Positions 1-14,063 of a stretch of DNA of 64,000 nt are shown piece after piece (position 1 is the stretch's first letter; the number at the start of each line of letters is the position of its first letter). The stretch comes from Siphonodentalium dalli. Lineage: Eukaryota; Mollusca; Scaphopoda; Gadilida; Siphonodentaliidae. A program made the position numbers and the translations under genes. The notes beneath the pieces were generated by a model that saw only the letters and a program-made list of their open reading frames with translations, had not been told where the DNA came from and did not search any database. The stretch is from positions 108,273,319 through 108,337,318 of the forward strand of contig CP136066.1 of assembly GCA_032622095.1 (NCBI GenBank). The letters run 5' to 3'.

Positions 1-57
1 AATGCATTGGCACAGGGTATATAGGTTGATACAAAAATCGACCTGCCACTCAAAGGG
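1..57. mobile_element. Right end of a TTAA-type MITE
   Basis: The window opens inside a copy of the palindromic 'aatgcattctcttatatatgcgag' family (here only aatgcattggcacagggt). It ends with CAAAGGG followed by TTAA at 58-61, as in the full copy at 5494-5856. The left part lies outside the window. Confidence 0.6.
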
Positions 58-61
58 TTAA

Positions 62-629
62 TACACAGCTCTCTGTGTCTGATAATAATCAATGCTATTC
101 ATCAAGTTATTGTTCATTGTTCAGAAAGAAAATCTAAAATGTAATATATGATCATAAATTATAAAATGCTGCATCTTCAAATCTACAAATTAAGTGACGG
201 AAGGGTGCCCAATACAGCGTAAGGTGTTTCATGAATGAATGCTCTTGAGTAGTAGCTTATGCAATAAAGTATTCATTCATCAGAATCTCAGATGCCTAAT
301 AATAGTGTCAGCACAATTATTAATTTTGCAGAAAATTCACAATGATCACTATTGTTTGGCAATTGAGACATAGAGTGAAATTGCCATAACAATGATTAAT
401 TTCAGCCTAAATCCCCACCCATCACTATTATTAGGCCATCACGAGTATTAGACACCTGAGAGTATGCTGCCTTGCTGGTTTCCTCCAGATCTTAAAGAAA
501 TCTCATGTGAAAGTTGCCATATCAATCGGGCTGCTCCATTTTATTTCTTTAAAATATCATGTAAAATTCAATAACTATCATAAACCAGAAGCGATATCGA
601 CATATAACTGATGTTTGTTACTGACTTAC
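62..629 (-). other. SMAD4 intron 4 (5' part)
   Basis: No coding signal after the exon 4 donor. AT-rich sequence with no recognised repeat except the transposon end at its far left. Confidence 0.6.
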
Positions 630-749
630 TGCTGGATATTATACGATTATAAGGTTCTTGAGGAGGATGCTGTATTGTTTGGTTACCGTCAGGCACGCCA
701 GGAGCATTCGTGTTGATTACCGATCCCTGGAATTCATCCTTTATTGAAG
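630..749 (-). CDS. SMAD4: SMAD4 coding exon 4 (start of linker)
   Basis: A 120-base exon between an ATTTCAG acceptor (AG at 751-750) and a GTAAGT donor (629 downward), phase 1 at both sides. Translation: SSIKDEFQG, then a variable stretch, then NQTIQHPPQEPYNRIIS. The KDE-(F/Y) motif and the IQTIQHPP-like motif match the proximal linker of vertebrate SMAD4; the rest is divergent, as expected of the flexible linker. The MH2 domain and remaining linker are not present to the left of this exon, so the gene continues beyond base 1. The coding part seen here totals 565 bases, about 188 residues. Confidence 0.9.
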
Positions 750-879
750 CTGAAATTAAAATATATTTCTTTCAAAGAAACTGGAAATGTACTATTTACT
801 CAACATGAGCATCACTGGGGCATAGCTAAATATGTCCGTTAGTTTACTTGTATAGTGTTATTAAATCAGGTGAATTAAG

Positions 880-2050
880 TTTAAAAAAGGGTCATAACTC
901 ATGTAAACATAATTGGACAAAAGCCATATTTGAACTTGGCCTGAATTTTTGGCTGAGAAACATACACAACAACTTTGGTTCTGATTGAATACAAACTGGG
1001 ATTATTGGTCGGAAACCAAATGTTATGAAATCGAGCAAATTATAACTTGAATCAGGGGTGTAGCTGATGTAAAATTAATTGGACAGAACCCGTATTAGAA
1101 CTCGACCTGTATTTTTAGCTGGGAAATACACATACCAACTGTGATTCATATTAAATAATCCAAACTGGAGTTATTGGTCGGAAACAAAAAATGTCAATGG
1201 AAGGACAGACCAATGATAGGGTATTAGGGGGCTATATGGTTTACGAGCTTATATTTGTCCATTTTAATGGTCTTTCAAAAATTGCACAAACAAAAGAAGT
1301 TTAATAACTACTTAGAATATTCATATTAGCATACCACATATATTATCTCTGTAAACTCTGTTACTAGCAATTTAATGTGCATAGCTAACGTGTTATCAAA
1401 CTCTTCATAATTGGAGGAAAATATAGATTATATGTATGATTAGGAACGTCCAAGGTTAATGAGCTTAAGCCCTCAATCAGGTCTGCATGTATTTTCATAT
1501 GGGTAATCCATATACAAAATTTGAAAACAATCAGATAACTAAAACTAAAGCTATCACCCGAAACCAAAATAATCAGCAAATTCTAAGACAACAAGGATCA
1601 TAACTCCGGTCAAAATGTGCGGATCAAATCCAAATTTGAACTTGAACTGTATCTTCATGTGGCTAAAATACATAACAAATTTGAAAACAGTCAGACAACT
1701 AAAACTAAAGTTATCATCCGGAAATCAAAATAATTGGCAAATTCTAAGGCGACAAAGACCATAACTCCGTCAAAAATTGGCGGGCAGAACCCAAATTCGA
1801 ATTTGACCTGTATTTTGGTCTAGTAAACTCACATACAAAATTTCATTCCATTCAGTTTCGACTTACTAAAGTTATCATCCGGAAACAAAATTGAGTACAA
1901 ACTCCAACAAAAAGGGCTGTAACTCTGGTGAAAATTTGCTAGTAAATGCATATACCAAATTTCATTCCATTCATTTCAGACTTACTAACATTATCATCCA
2001 GAAAAAAAAGAAGAAAAAAAGGACAGACAGACGGATGGGCAGAGATGGAT
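880..2050. repeat. Degenerate ~160-bp tandem array in SMAD4 intron 3
   Basis: Diverged tandem units built on 'cataactc...ggacagaacccaaattcgaa...cctgtatttt...catacaaaatttcattccattca...ttatcatccggaaa'. Unit starts are visible near 890, 1040, 1593, 1756 and 1912, and the array ends in a ggacagacagacggatgg tail near 2017. The organisation resembles the arrays at 45120-45720 and 52510-53060. A core fragment of the aatgcattctc MITE follows at 2058-2240. Confidence 0.6.
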
Positions 2051-2315
2051 GAACCATGTGGCAATGCATTCTTTTATATATGCGAGTATGCCATAGGGAG
2101 CCTCGCATATATAAGAGAATACATTGATTGACCTAACAATATTTACTTTGACCTTCTAAGCCAGTGCATTCTCTTATACATAAGTGAGGCTCCATATGGG
2201 AGAATCTGATATGTAAGAAAATGCAATGGATGGACAGACGGATGAACGAATAACATAATACGTTCTGTTTTCCAAACGGGAGTATAAAAATAAAACCATA
2301 TACAAGCAGACTTAC

Positions 2316-2345
2316 ATGAATGCTGTAGCGTCAGGCCAGATAAAT
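2316..2345 (-). CDS. SMAD4: SMAD4 coding exon 3 (30-base microexon, MH1-linker junction)
   Basis: A 30-base exon too short for ORF calling. It lies between a strong acceptor (TTTCTTTCAG, ending at 2346) and a perfect GTAAGT donor (2315 downward). Entered and left in phase 1, it reads DLSGLTLQHS after the split Asp codon. From memory, vertebrate SMAD4 has DLSGLTLQSN at the same place, also encoded by a tiny exon of the same length. This exon therefore preserves an old intron structure. Skipping it would keep the frame. It gives the first residues after the MH1 domain. Reading frame, splice sites and homology all agree. Confidence 0.93.
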
Positions 2346-4282
<1,937 letters not shown>

Positions 4283-4423
4283 TTAAAGTATACACTGGAA
4301 TCATCTATTGTTCATCTGGAGGGGTGTTCAGGAAAAATAAGCAGAAGACATATAACAAAAGTGCAGAAGGAGTCCAATATAGTGGAGGAAAATTTTCAGA
4401 TAATAAGTTGAACAAACAACCTA

Positions 4424-5158
4424 CCTTACTTGTATTTAAATTCGCGTAGTACTATTTTTCCCTCAGTTTTGAATTCGCGCACTTTGAATTCGCGCACCGT
4501 GCTGCGCAAATTCAAAACTGACAAACATAGTTTCGTGAAAGACTTGTATCAGGTGACAGTTTGAGTTCTTAATGGTTCCTGAAGATACGTGTCCATATTA
4601 AAGAGCACGCATGACGAACTTCGAGTTGATTGTAACTGCATTAACATTTTGTTGAGAAGATGGGTGGTAAAATTGTGCTCCAAGCAATCATCATGTTATT
4701 AAAATGCATGGTAATGGACATAATTGAAATTATCTCGAAAGAAGTAAAACCACAACCGCATAGGATGTTGTCTTTGAAAAAATCAGTTAGCTGTGTGTAT
4801 TTCCAATAGTTGAACATCATACATGAATTTGACTGGGGTTGCATGACCATGGTGTAACTCTAATGGTTTGGATATGGAGACGTGGTTTCATGTCCCTTCG
4901 TCGTGGAATATGTGTATTTCTTACAAGCATTGCAAAATCAAAGAGGTTACCAAGAATTACATATACTAGTATATGAATAATTGTGTTGAGATTGCATATA
5001 CTCACATGCAAATATAACTCTATTCAGTCCAACCTTCCGTAATGTATGTACTCATAGACATACCTCTGAGTGACTGCATAAACTCAGGATTCGTACTATT
5101 TTTCGCTCAGTTTTAAATTTGCGCACCGATGGGTGCGCGAATTTAAGTACGAGTAAGG
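4424..5158. mobile_element. 735-bp TA-flanked inverted-repeat element in SMAD4 intron 1
   Basis: Ends are inverted: CCTTACTTGTATTTAAATTC at the left and its near-complement (ending GTACGAGTAAGG) at the right, flanked by TA on both sides (4422-4423 and 5159-5160). Subterminal 'gtactatttttc.ctcagttttgaatt.gcgcac' also recurs in both halves. The TA duplication suggests a Tc1/mariner-type MITE. No transposase ORF. It has split an older hairpin repeat (cagataataagttgaa / ttgaacttattatctg). Confidence 0.6.
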
Positions 5159-5493
5159 TATTGAACTTATTATCTGAACATTTCCTATTGAAGGGATGCA
5201 GGGCTCGATTTAACTGAATTCGTATCGCAATTTTCAATAAGATTTTCAATTTCTGCTAACCAAAAAACATGTATTGGGAGGGAATGCTATACAAAATCTA
5301 CCCAGTGCTGCAAAATGCTATACAAATTTTAAACAACAAATCGACCCCTGGAGATAACTACTCATCAATGAGTATTTAATATAGAAATGGTTAATAGTAA
5401 TAGCTGTTCAGTACTTAGTCAGTACCAGATTCATTCATATCTTACATAATGGCAAGTCTATCTGCTAGCCACAATCAGCTATAGTCCCCTTAA

Positions 5494-5856
5494 CCCTTTA
5501 CCCAACAAACCGGCCAAAACCGGCCAAATAAAGCTTCAACAGCCTAAAATATCTTCGGTCTGTCTCAATAGAACCATACAAATATGGATATCATTGGAAC
5601 CGGCTCCTTGACCACATTGTGATAGTTACAGTTATGCCCTGTGCCAATGCATTCTCTTATATATGCGAGTCGACCATAGGTCGCCTCGCATATATAAGAG
5701 AATGCATTGGTCTAAAAAAAATCTTTTTTTTAACACTTTTTACCATTTTTTCTTACATTCTTTAACAATTTTATAATTTTTAATGTGTTAAGCCAATGCA
5801 TTCTCTTATATATGCGAGGCGACCTATGGCACAGGGCCCTTCTGTTGGGTAAAGGG
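5494..5856. mobile_element. TTAA-flanked MITE, reference copy of the family
   Basis: 363 bp bounded by TTAA at 5490-5493 and 5857-5860. Terminal inverted repeat CCCTTTACCCAACA / TGTTGGGTAAAGGG. Inside are palindromic modules aatgcattctcttatatatg and its complement, the first pair joined at a tcgaccataggtcg centre. The TTAA duplication fits piggyBac or Kolobok-type mobilisation. Related copies lie at 57030, 61070 and 61418, and at the left window end. Confidence 0.75.
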
Positions 5857-6799
5857 TTAAGGTATTTGGAGTAACCGATAATTAAAAAGTGATGAGCAGT
5901 AAGACCACTTCCACCAGTAATGGTGTAGAACGAGGTTTTCTTCAATGGGGCCAATACATGTACTATAAAATTTCTATACATGTAATTTACAAGAACTAGA
6001 AATTTAGACACTTGTTGTCAATTTTCATGCGATAGACTGGTTCTTTTCTTTGATCACTGAAAAGTTGAAAACGTAGTAACCTGATCCTTTCTGCAATACT
6101 ACAAGTCGTATGTGCTTTATTGTGATGGGATTCTTATTTAGTAGTATTAGTAATACTTCACACAAATATCAATAAAGCCTCCTAGTGTTATAAACCACTG
6201 ACATTCATTTTTACAGTCTTGTAATTTACAGGCATACATGTAGAAGTATTATAGTACAGCGCATTGGTCTGATACGCAAGGCACTCACAGGATCCAGGTT
6301 CATGTCCGAGTTAAGCAGAATCAAAGCAAATTATAAACTTGATGTAACCGATTTAAAATTTAATCAATAGGCAGGCATGGATGGTAGGGAGTAAATGCAT
6401 CATCATGCAGTTTTAGTAAACACACACAATCATCTTCAGTAATTGACCAATTGTGCATTTATAAATTGGTACTTGGTCGAAGAAGGATCATTACACTGTT
6501 GTCAAAGATAATGCGCTCAGTATTAAAACTAAGGCCCTGCAAATCAATTCGATTGGATGTGATTCGGAATCTTTCATCTGATCTGATTCGATTCAAATTC
6601 GGCTGTTCTGATTCAAATTTTATTTTTCCTGAGTATATTCAGTTTTATATTCCTTCCTCAAATCACCAAACACAACAATGTTAACCCGATGCGAATGCAT
6701 TATCATTGCAAAAATTGCCTGATGCTTATATTGACGACTCTTTTCTGGGCCACAAATAATTACACATTTTGAGAAATAACAAATTTCAAAAATTTATAT

Positions 6800-7340
6800 C
6801 TGATCACTCTGAGCTTTGATGGGTGGGTTCCTCAATTCGAATCAAATATTTTTTACTCCCGAAGCCAAAGAAATAGTAATTTGGGAGCGTTATTTCAGAT
6901 TATGCATCTTTAACAAATGAAAATTAAAAAATCACCCAAAAACAGTGTTTTCTGATAGAAGCAATAAAATGCTGAGAATTAGTCTTCAGGCTGCAAACGA
7001 GTCCGACTGCATGGAAACACCACTTTGATGCAAGTTTTCTACCGCTTGCCCTTATGTTATAACAAGATGAAACAGTCTCCTCGGTGCGCATTGCTTACAT
7101 TTTATTTTTTGAATGTTTTACATGAACTCCTTGCTCAATTTATGATTTAATTTTAATTTATTTTTTTTAAATTCAACAAAAATAAAAAATAAAAATGTTT
7201 TTAGATTGAACTACTTGCTCAATTTAACATTTAAACTTTAATTTTAAATTTTCAAGTTCAAATTTTTTAAAATCAAATTTAATTATTGTATATTTAGACT
7301 GAACTGCTGACTCAATTTAAATTGCAATTTTAAATATTAA
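6800..7340. repeat. AT-rich repeats in SMAD4 intron 1
   Basis: About 6805-6920 carries a diverged copy of the MITE found at 37674-38142 (shared 'gagctttgatgggtg', 'cgaatcaaatattttt', 'cccgaagcca'). From about 7116 to 7340, three loose copies of a ~100-bp AT-rich unit follow ('tgaact.cttgctcaattta...ttttaattttaaa'). Confidence 0.5.
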
Positions 7341-8009
7341 TTTTAACCTTCCATGACTGGAGCTTCCTGAATTTTTTAATTCCACAAAAATTTCATTAAT
7401 TATTTTGTTAATTTTTGTCATTGGTATTGTGTGTGTGTATTACATAGCGGTTAATTGGTTGAACTTACTTCAACCGGTTGCCAACAGTAACTGGTTGTCA
7501 ACCAGATATCCGGATATCCGTTTCAGCACTAGATTCCGCATGAGTATATCATCAGGTATAACAATCTGAAGGTAGTATCTTCACCCCCTTTAAAACCTCA
7601 AACTGGTTTTACCTCGTGGTTATTCGGTTACAGAATATGGTCAACCGTTTTTCAGAACTACCCGACAGTGTATTCTATATGCACACATTGCAAGGAACTG
7701 CGACTCCCAGAGGAGAACTGAAAACAATTTCTCCCTAAGAAGTGACTGGATACATAAATGACTGTAAAATAAAGGCGAATTCGTTCATGTATATATACAT
7801 GTTTACTCCCTCTATACCTCGCCCAATATAAATACAAAAAACTAAACTCCCTCCTGCCCCAATTCCAGAAAAAAATCCTATGATAAACAAGTAATCTTTG
7901 TAGAATGGGCTAATGCAAAAAGAAAGTTGCAAATTTCTCCTGGAGAAAATTTTGTTCTGTACAAAAAAGTTTCAATATAAAACACACCTATTTTTAATCT
8001 AGGCCTTAC

Positions 8010-8249
8010 CTGAAGTCTTCCATCTAGAGTTCTCTGTATGGTCACACACTTGGATGGATGCGCGCCACTTGTTGTGATTGATGTAATTAACCCATCTAGT
8101 TCATCACGTTTCTCTTTCAACTTTTTGACAAGACTCTCAATCGCACGTTTTGCAAAGCTTTCACTTTCTCCACCTTGCCTATGGCACATTAGGCTGTGCA
8201 CAATGCTTAGGCAAGCATCAGCTGACGTCGGAGCTTGGTTGCTCATCAT
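8010..8249 (-). CDS. SMAD4: SMAD4 coding exon 1 (start codon and first part of MH1 domain)
   Basis: First coding exon of the common-mediator Smad, which joins receptor-activated Smads to regulate TGF-beta/BMP target genes in the nucleus. It runs from ATG at 8249 to a GTAAGG donor just below 8010: 240 bases, 80 codons, phase 0. Seen in the translation: the Smad4 N-terminus with [18 protein letters not shown], then the basic helix [18 protein letters not shown], then [19 protein letters not shown]. Cys68 corresponds to the first MH1 zinc ligand. Arg78 and Gln80 begin the DNA-contacting beta hairpin. The 5' residues [11 protein letters not shown] replace the vertebrate leader, as expected of a variable end. 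A TTTCAG at 8316-8311 could be the acceptor for a 5'-UTR exon upstream; that is not proven. Identity as SMAD4 rather than another Smad is very secure. Confidence 0.96.
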
Positions 8250-9740
8250 ATATCAAATGATCAAACTATGATGGAGAAACCATTAGCAAAACCAGCATTA
8301 GCAAAGCTGTCTGAAATAAGATAAAAGATTTACCTTTCAGTGAAGTCTACAGTTCAAATGGCACCAGCAGTGAATTTTTATGGGGGTGGGATACCCAGGC
8401 CTGGACACTTGCCTCTCACCCGATTAAAGGATTGCTATCCTGATGAATACAACAAAACACTATCGGAAAGCCACCACTATTATGATCACAATGATCCAAG
8501 TCCCATAACAATAAATAAGCCGAGAAATAAATAAATAATAGTCCCACCGGTTGTCGGCTATCTCTGTCACAAATCCTCATGTGACGTCAAATGAGTAGAC
8601 CAATTAAAAACACGAAATCTGAGTCGGATTTAATTGTGTCTACCTATATGATGTCATCTGAGTGGCAATGTAAAGTGTGGAATCGACATGAGCATGTGAG
8701 TGTAATGGAATTACTGCGGGGCATGTAAATAACATTGTGTATACGTGGTGAATTGTCTTCGCCCGGTGAGTTATCTTCACTTGTAATTTGTCATCAGTGC
8801 TGTTTGGAAAGTTATTGTTTTGACAAAAATATAGAAGGCCGATTGAGCGGGGTGAAACATTATTGACAATTATCGGTTTCTACATATAATCTTCCTTTCC
8901 GCATATTTCATGCAGCCTTTGACTCCGTGATAATGAACATGTGCTTGATCATATAAAAGGGCCGGGGGCTCTCGATGGGATGTTTCTTGAAAAGCGTACA
9001 ATACAGAATAATAACAGGATAGAAGTAGGAAACATTATATATGTTACATATACACGCACTAGTAAAATCACAGATAAAATAAAATAAGGCAAACTAAATA
9101 ACATGTGTTTCCGATTTGTTGACCTAAAAACACCAGGTAGATAGGTACATGTATTCATGTACACATATTCGGCTACATGCCATCATCTCAGGATGATTTT
9201 GCAATTTAGCCTTTCCATCATTGTTGAATTAATTCTTTCCTGTTAAACATTCATTGCGTCTGGAAGCTTCGGTATTCACAGAAGACACGCCCCATATTGT
9301 ATTTGAGTTCATTGGCACCGCTTGTCAATCATTCGCGGCAGGCGTTTGATCCGTGGTCTGTCAGTAAAAGTGACAAATCATTGGTTACCACATCGATTAC
9401 ACATGTACATGTATGTGTTATCATATCTTCACGAAGATTTCAAATGACATTGGATCCTTGGCGTACAGGTAATCGACCTTTAATCGGATGTGACGCTGAA
9501 TATTAAATATTCAAATACATGTACATGTACATTGCGATGTGAACTCAAAGTTTTTTGTTTGTTAGAAATCTCAATTGCATCTCTATCAATTCGTGCAGCG
9601 TGATCAACGTGATCTACATTTATTTATTAGTTTTTTTCCAGAAAAATTCTAAATGTATACGTAAAACATTTAACACCAATCAATCATGCATTACCCATGC
9701 CTCCCACCACGCCAAAAACATTGTATTATGTTGGCAACGT
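8250..9740. other. Upstream region of SMAD4
   Basis: No recognisable coding sequence. A TGACGTCA-like site (8582-8589) and a CCAAT motif (8609-8613) could belong to a promoter of the minus-strand gene, but neither is diagnostic. Confidence 0.3.
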
Positions 9741-9741
9741 T

Positions 9742-9960
9742 CCATTTCGTTGACGGTTATCTCAACTGCGTTTGTTGCGATGATGGTTACCTCGACCGCA
9801 TTTGTTGCAGTGACAGTCATGCCGACCGCGTTATGTTGCGTTGATGGTTACCTCGACTGCGTTGGAGTATCGTTACGACCGCGTTGCATAAACACGAGAA
9901 CCGCGTTGATTGTAAATTCTCAACGCGGTCTCAACATGGTTCCAACGCGGTCGAGAGGTA
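9742..9960. repeat. GC-rich minisatellite, ~30-35 bp units
   Basis: About six degenerate units of 'gttacctcgaccgcgtttgttgcg', with the last units inverted ('ccaacgcggtcgagaggta'). It creates an apparent 154-residue ORF at 9555-10019 that is low-complexity and not convincing as a gene. Confidence 0.6.
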
Positions 9961-10889
9961 CACTTATTTTGAGAGGATCTGTACATATACCCCTTTCTGA
10001 CGGCGTAAAAGTACAATAAACTATCATTAACGTAACTTTAAATGCCCGAATTGCTTCAAACTTCACACTCACTAGCTTACATACACACACACACCCCTAC
10101 ACACTTTATTTCTTATATTTCCCTCCTAAACTCTTTACTTTAAATTTTTTTTGGTTATGTCCGGTATTCATAGTGACCGTTCATTGTTGGTTCACTATCA
10201 CGTATTTGCATATTGTATTGTGAAATAAATATTATCTATTATCTATCCTCCTACCAGCTTGTCTTGTATAATTGATTGACAGTATGGTCAAACTGGAGTG
10301 TGGGGTTGAAATTTTCAATCTCAAATCTGCAAAGGCTCCAAATAAGTGGTCTGACATGGACAATTGTCAGATGCCAAATTCGAATTTTTATAGGTTGTGA
10401 GACCCTGCTTTGAAACTGTCTGACATAATGTCAGGTTGAAATATTGACATATTTTAAAGGAAAATATCACGGGTAATGTACTATATTGCAAAATAAAAAT
10501 AATATAGTGTGCTGCTAATGAAATTTATTCCATTGGAGAGTAGCTTTTAATTATTCCAAATTTCTTACTAGCAACACACACTGACACAGGTGTAGCCTAT
10601 GTATCTTCCTTTGATAGTGTGTCAGGCATTTAATCATGGCGGTGATGCCAGTATGTTGTTGATTTTCTGTCATTTGTGGGAATTCCAATCCTTTCTCATA
10701 AATATTTATATGTTAGTAACCGGGAACGGTACGACTTATTTTGAATGGCGACCGAACAGAGACTAAGAGTGGGAAAATAGCACTAATTTTTCAGATGTGA
10801 ACATAAATAAAACAAATTTAGATATACTAAGTACTACTAGTTACTAGTGATACTACAAAATAGGCTAACGCAATTCAGCGCTGACATTA

Positions 10890-11200
10890 CGCGACCACGT
10901 TGACTCCCAAGGCAGCGCATTTAACTTTAATGCAGTGCGTTAAACTTCAACACAGTCCATTAAACTTCAATGCCTTCACAACATACCCCGATGGACAAAA
11001 CAAGTGTCCACTTAACCGCGGTGCGGTTTGCGTTGCCACCGCGGCCGAACTGCAACTACACCACAGCTCCACCGGCTGACTGCAGTTGGGTCGCGGTGTA
11101 CTTGCCGTTTGGCCGCGGTGTACTTGCCCTTCAGCCGCAGTGTACTTGCCGTTCGGCCGCGGTGTACTTGCCGTTTGGCCGTGTTGTACTTACCGCTTTT
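10890..11200. repeat. GC-rich minisatellites
   Basis: A ~20-bp array based on 'gcagtgcgttaaacttcaa' (10909-10975) is followed by a 21-24 bp array of 'ggccgcggtgtacttgccgtt' (about 11090-11190, five units). Base composition is sharply GC-rich against an AT-rich background. Confidence 0.65.
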
Positions 11201-12234
11201 AGAATGATGTTGAAAAACACAAAAGAGGACACCATAAATGTGGTTTGATTGAGCCCATTGTTTAAATACCGTCAGCCAGACGATCTATTATGTTTGCGGT
11301 CTAATCTGTCTGGTGACAAGGTGTAATAATCTTGTAAGTAGTCCTACCGGTAAACTGTCATAAAATCAAGGTGTCATAATCCATCCTGATTAAAAGAGGC
11401 CCCCGCTGTTAATTATTAGGTGACACGGAAGTGTGATGTTGCCGACAACAAGCTCCCTCTAGATTTGGCAGCACGTGTCTTTTTGAGAAGTAAGCATTTG
11501 AATGCCGTGCACAAGTGACATTACAGAATTGACTCACCATCCTGCCATTTAAGACTGATTATAAAATAAGGATTATGGTTTGTTGTCGCATCCTCCTTTG
11601 AACTGTTTGTTTGCCCATGTTTAAATATTTGTTATTGTGATGTTGTTTTCTCTTGTTTAAATAAAAAAAAAATTTAAATTAATTTTAAATATTATTTGGT
11701 TTGAATTATGTACTGACTACATCCACCCGTGTGGACCTCCTTTTGGAATTTACTGCCGTCCATTGAATGTATAAATATCTGTGCCAGAATTTTCATCAGA
11801 ATGAAAAATAAAGAGTGTTTGTGCGTGGTAAGGTATTTTTCGCCCGCGAAGATTTTATGAACCTAAATATTTCAAATCCTTTCAATACCGTAGTTACTTT
11901 AAAGACAAAGCCGCGGCAGCATGCCAGTGGACCTTTGATGAAACTTGAAAGGGAATATCGAGAAGAAAGTGACATGTAATCATCTTCACTCAAACAACAG
12001 TTACGCCGTAGCAAACAATGTCGATTGCTACACAGTCCTTGCACCCAATTTCTGAATATGCTGACGTAATTCGCGTGCACCCTGGTGCACCTGGCATTTG
12101 AGATATACAGATGTGCGCAAAAATAACGGCGAATAACAAGTTCCCAATCAAGGGATTCACTCACTTTTTTGTGGCAATATATGTAAACAATACTTTATGG
12201 ATATATAGCAAAATAAAATGATGCATGGTTTATA
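11201..12234. other. Intergenic stretch without recognised genes
   Basis: A 122-codon minus-strand ORF (12164-11796) exists, but I recognise no domain in it and it lacks supporting splice or codon signals. I do not call it a gene. Confidence 0.4.
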
Positions 12235-12310
12235 CTAGTGATGGGCGGTTTTGATTTTGGTTTTTCTGGGAGAAAAAACCTCGGTTTCAGTTCGGTTATC
12301 GTTTTTTTTT
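12235..12310. mobile_element. hAT element end (3' side of the minus-strand transposase)
   Basis: Begins TAGTGATGGGCGGTTTTGAT and continues with the cggtt/ctcggtttc pattern seen at the ends of the complete hAT copy (TAGAGCTGGGCGG). This is the transposase-3' end of the degraded element. The opposite end near 18150-18300 could not be identified, so that side may be truncated. Confidence 0.65.
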
Positions 12311-14063
12311 ACTAGATAGTGAAATTATACTGAAATACATACAATTTGAGTATATACTTTCAAAGTAACCGTAATTAGAGTCAATAATTTATTGTCTCAA
12401 TAACGTTGAATATTGTATTTGATTGTCAAATAATCTTATCATATAACCCATATTAGATAACATTTCAGGCAACAGATATTCTCATAGAATTTGGAAATAC
12501 AGAATGAGCCTCTGAGGCAGAGTCAAGGATTGGGAATGTTCACAGTATCTATTGACTAAATTCTTCTGAAATTTCAACATTGTGTTCTTGTGTTCTGTCT
12601 CTTGACCCCTTTCCTAGGGCTTCACATGAAATTAAGAAAAATGAAAAAGATCAGTGGAATCTAACTTTGATTGGCCATGATCACAAACAGAATGTTGATA
12701 GAAAGATTAGAAACATAACTTTTGTCACAATGTAATCATGACTCATTCATTGACTGAGATTGTGATTTAAAAACACCAACTGTTCTGCATGTTTCGGCTT
12801 TAGATTGCTGCGTCTATCCGAGATAACTAATCCGGCTTTACTGAAAATTCGCTCAGACGGAACTGATGTTCCAACAGATTCCCCATTTGAGATATACCAC
12901 ATTATCACTGTAGCGTCCTCGAATGGCCTGAGAACTTTGATGGAACACACAGGTACTCCCTAGCAATAGGTGCCACATTGGGATATTTAATCATATGGTC
13001 TGCCCACCACACAAATGGGGAATCTGTTGGATCTATGATGACACCATCCATGAAAGCATTAAGCTCCCGTCTTAGAACCACTTTGAGTTTTTCCGTGTTA
13101 TCAGTGTCCATCTTACGTTTCTCTGCAACATTCATTTTGAATCTGCTCCAGAAATCTCGCTTTGCTTCTGGCTGAGGTTGAGTGGATGTAGTTGCCACAA
13201 CACTTGTGACAGAAGTTGAACTGCTTGGTTTGTTATCAACTGAATTAGAAGCAACACCCAACTAATACTCTCAGCTGATTTTTTGGCAGCTGAACACGTG
13301 AGGCTTTGTTTTTCTTCCATCATGGATAGAACGGATTCCACCATTGTGGACACAGTTTCTTCAGAACCGAAAGCATATTGTTTGAATCGAGGGTCTAACA
13401 ATGTTGCAATTCCAAAAAGCTTATGTGTCTCATATTCAGGCCACCTAGATTTTATGTTTTGTATCACCTCTGTCCCAAAGCAGTCCATTTCTGATGCATT
13501 CATATCATCGCATACAATATTTAGAACAGGTATCACCATAGAGGGAGTAGAATACTTTGTGGCCGACATTATCACTGCAGCGTCCTCGAATGGCCTGAGA
13601 ACTTTCACATATTCTTCTGCAGTTTTCCACTCGTGGTCTAACATATTTGTCACCTTCAGTTTCGGAAGTGATGCCATCACAGCCGATAATGGCACCTTAA
13701 GTGTAACCAACCTCTCCATCATATAGTAGGTGGAATTCCATCTTGTTTCACATTCTCCCTTCAATTTATGTGGATCATATTCATAGCTGACTGCATTTTG
13801 TTCAGTTCAGCAGTAGATTTGGCACTGTGATGAAAGAAACTAACAATGTTCTTACATTTCGCAATCAAATTGTTTACCCCCTTAAATACTTTGAGTGAGG
13901 TCCTTTATGACAAGTTGGAGTGTGTGAGTGAAGCAGTTTAGGTAAGTATAGTTATCAGGGAGAAGTCTATCAGCCTTTCTTACATTAGCTGCATTATCTG
14001 AGACGACATATAGTTTTATGGCATCAATGTTTTTGTTTGGTAACCACCTCTTCAGGCTTTCAG

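Noticed and set aside
6255-6315. Possible tRNA-like promoter boxes
   Set aside because: Only a B-box-like GGTTCATGTCC; the A-box and stems do not form convincingly.
8311-8333. 23-base interval between donor-like and acceptor-like signals upstream of SMAD4
   Set aside because: Too short for a spliceosomal intron; at most one of the two signals is used.
9555-10019. 154-codon plus-strand ORF
   Set aside because: Most of it is a translated minisatellite; no domain, no splice context.
10970-11248. 92-codon ORF with repeated Cys/Pro-rich peptide
   Set aside because: Entirely explained by the GC-rich 21-24 bp array.
11796-12164. 122-codon minus-strand ORF
   Set aside because: No recognisable motif; length possible by chance in this GC-richer patch.
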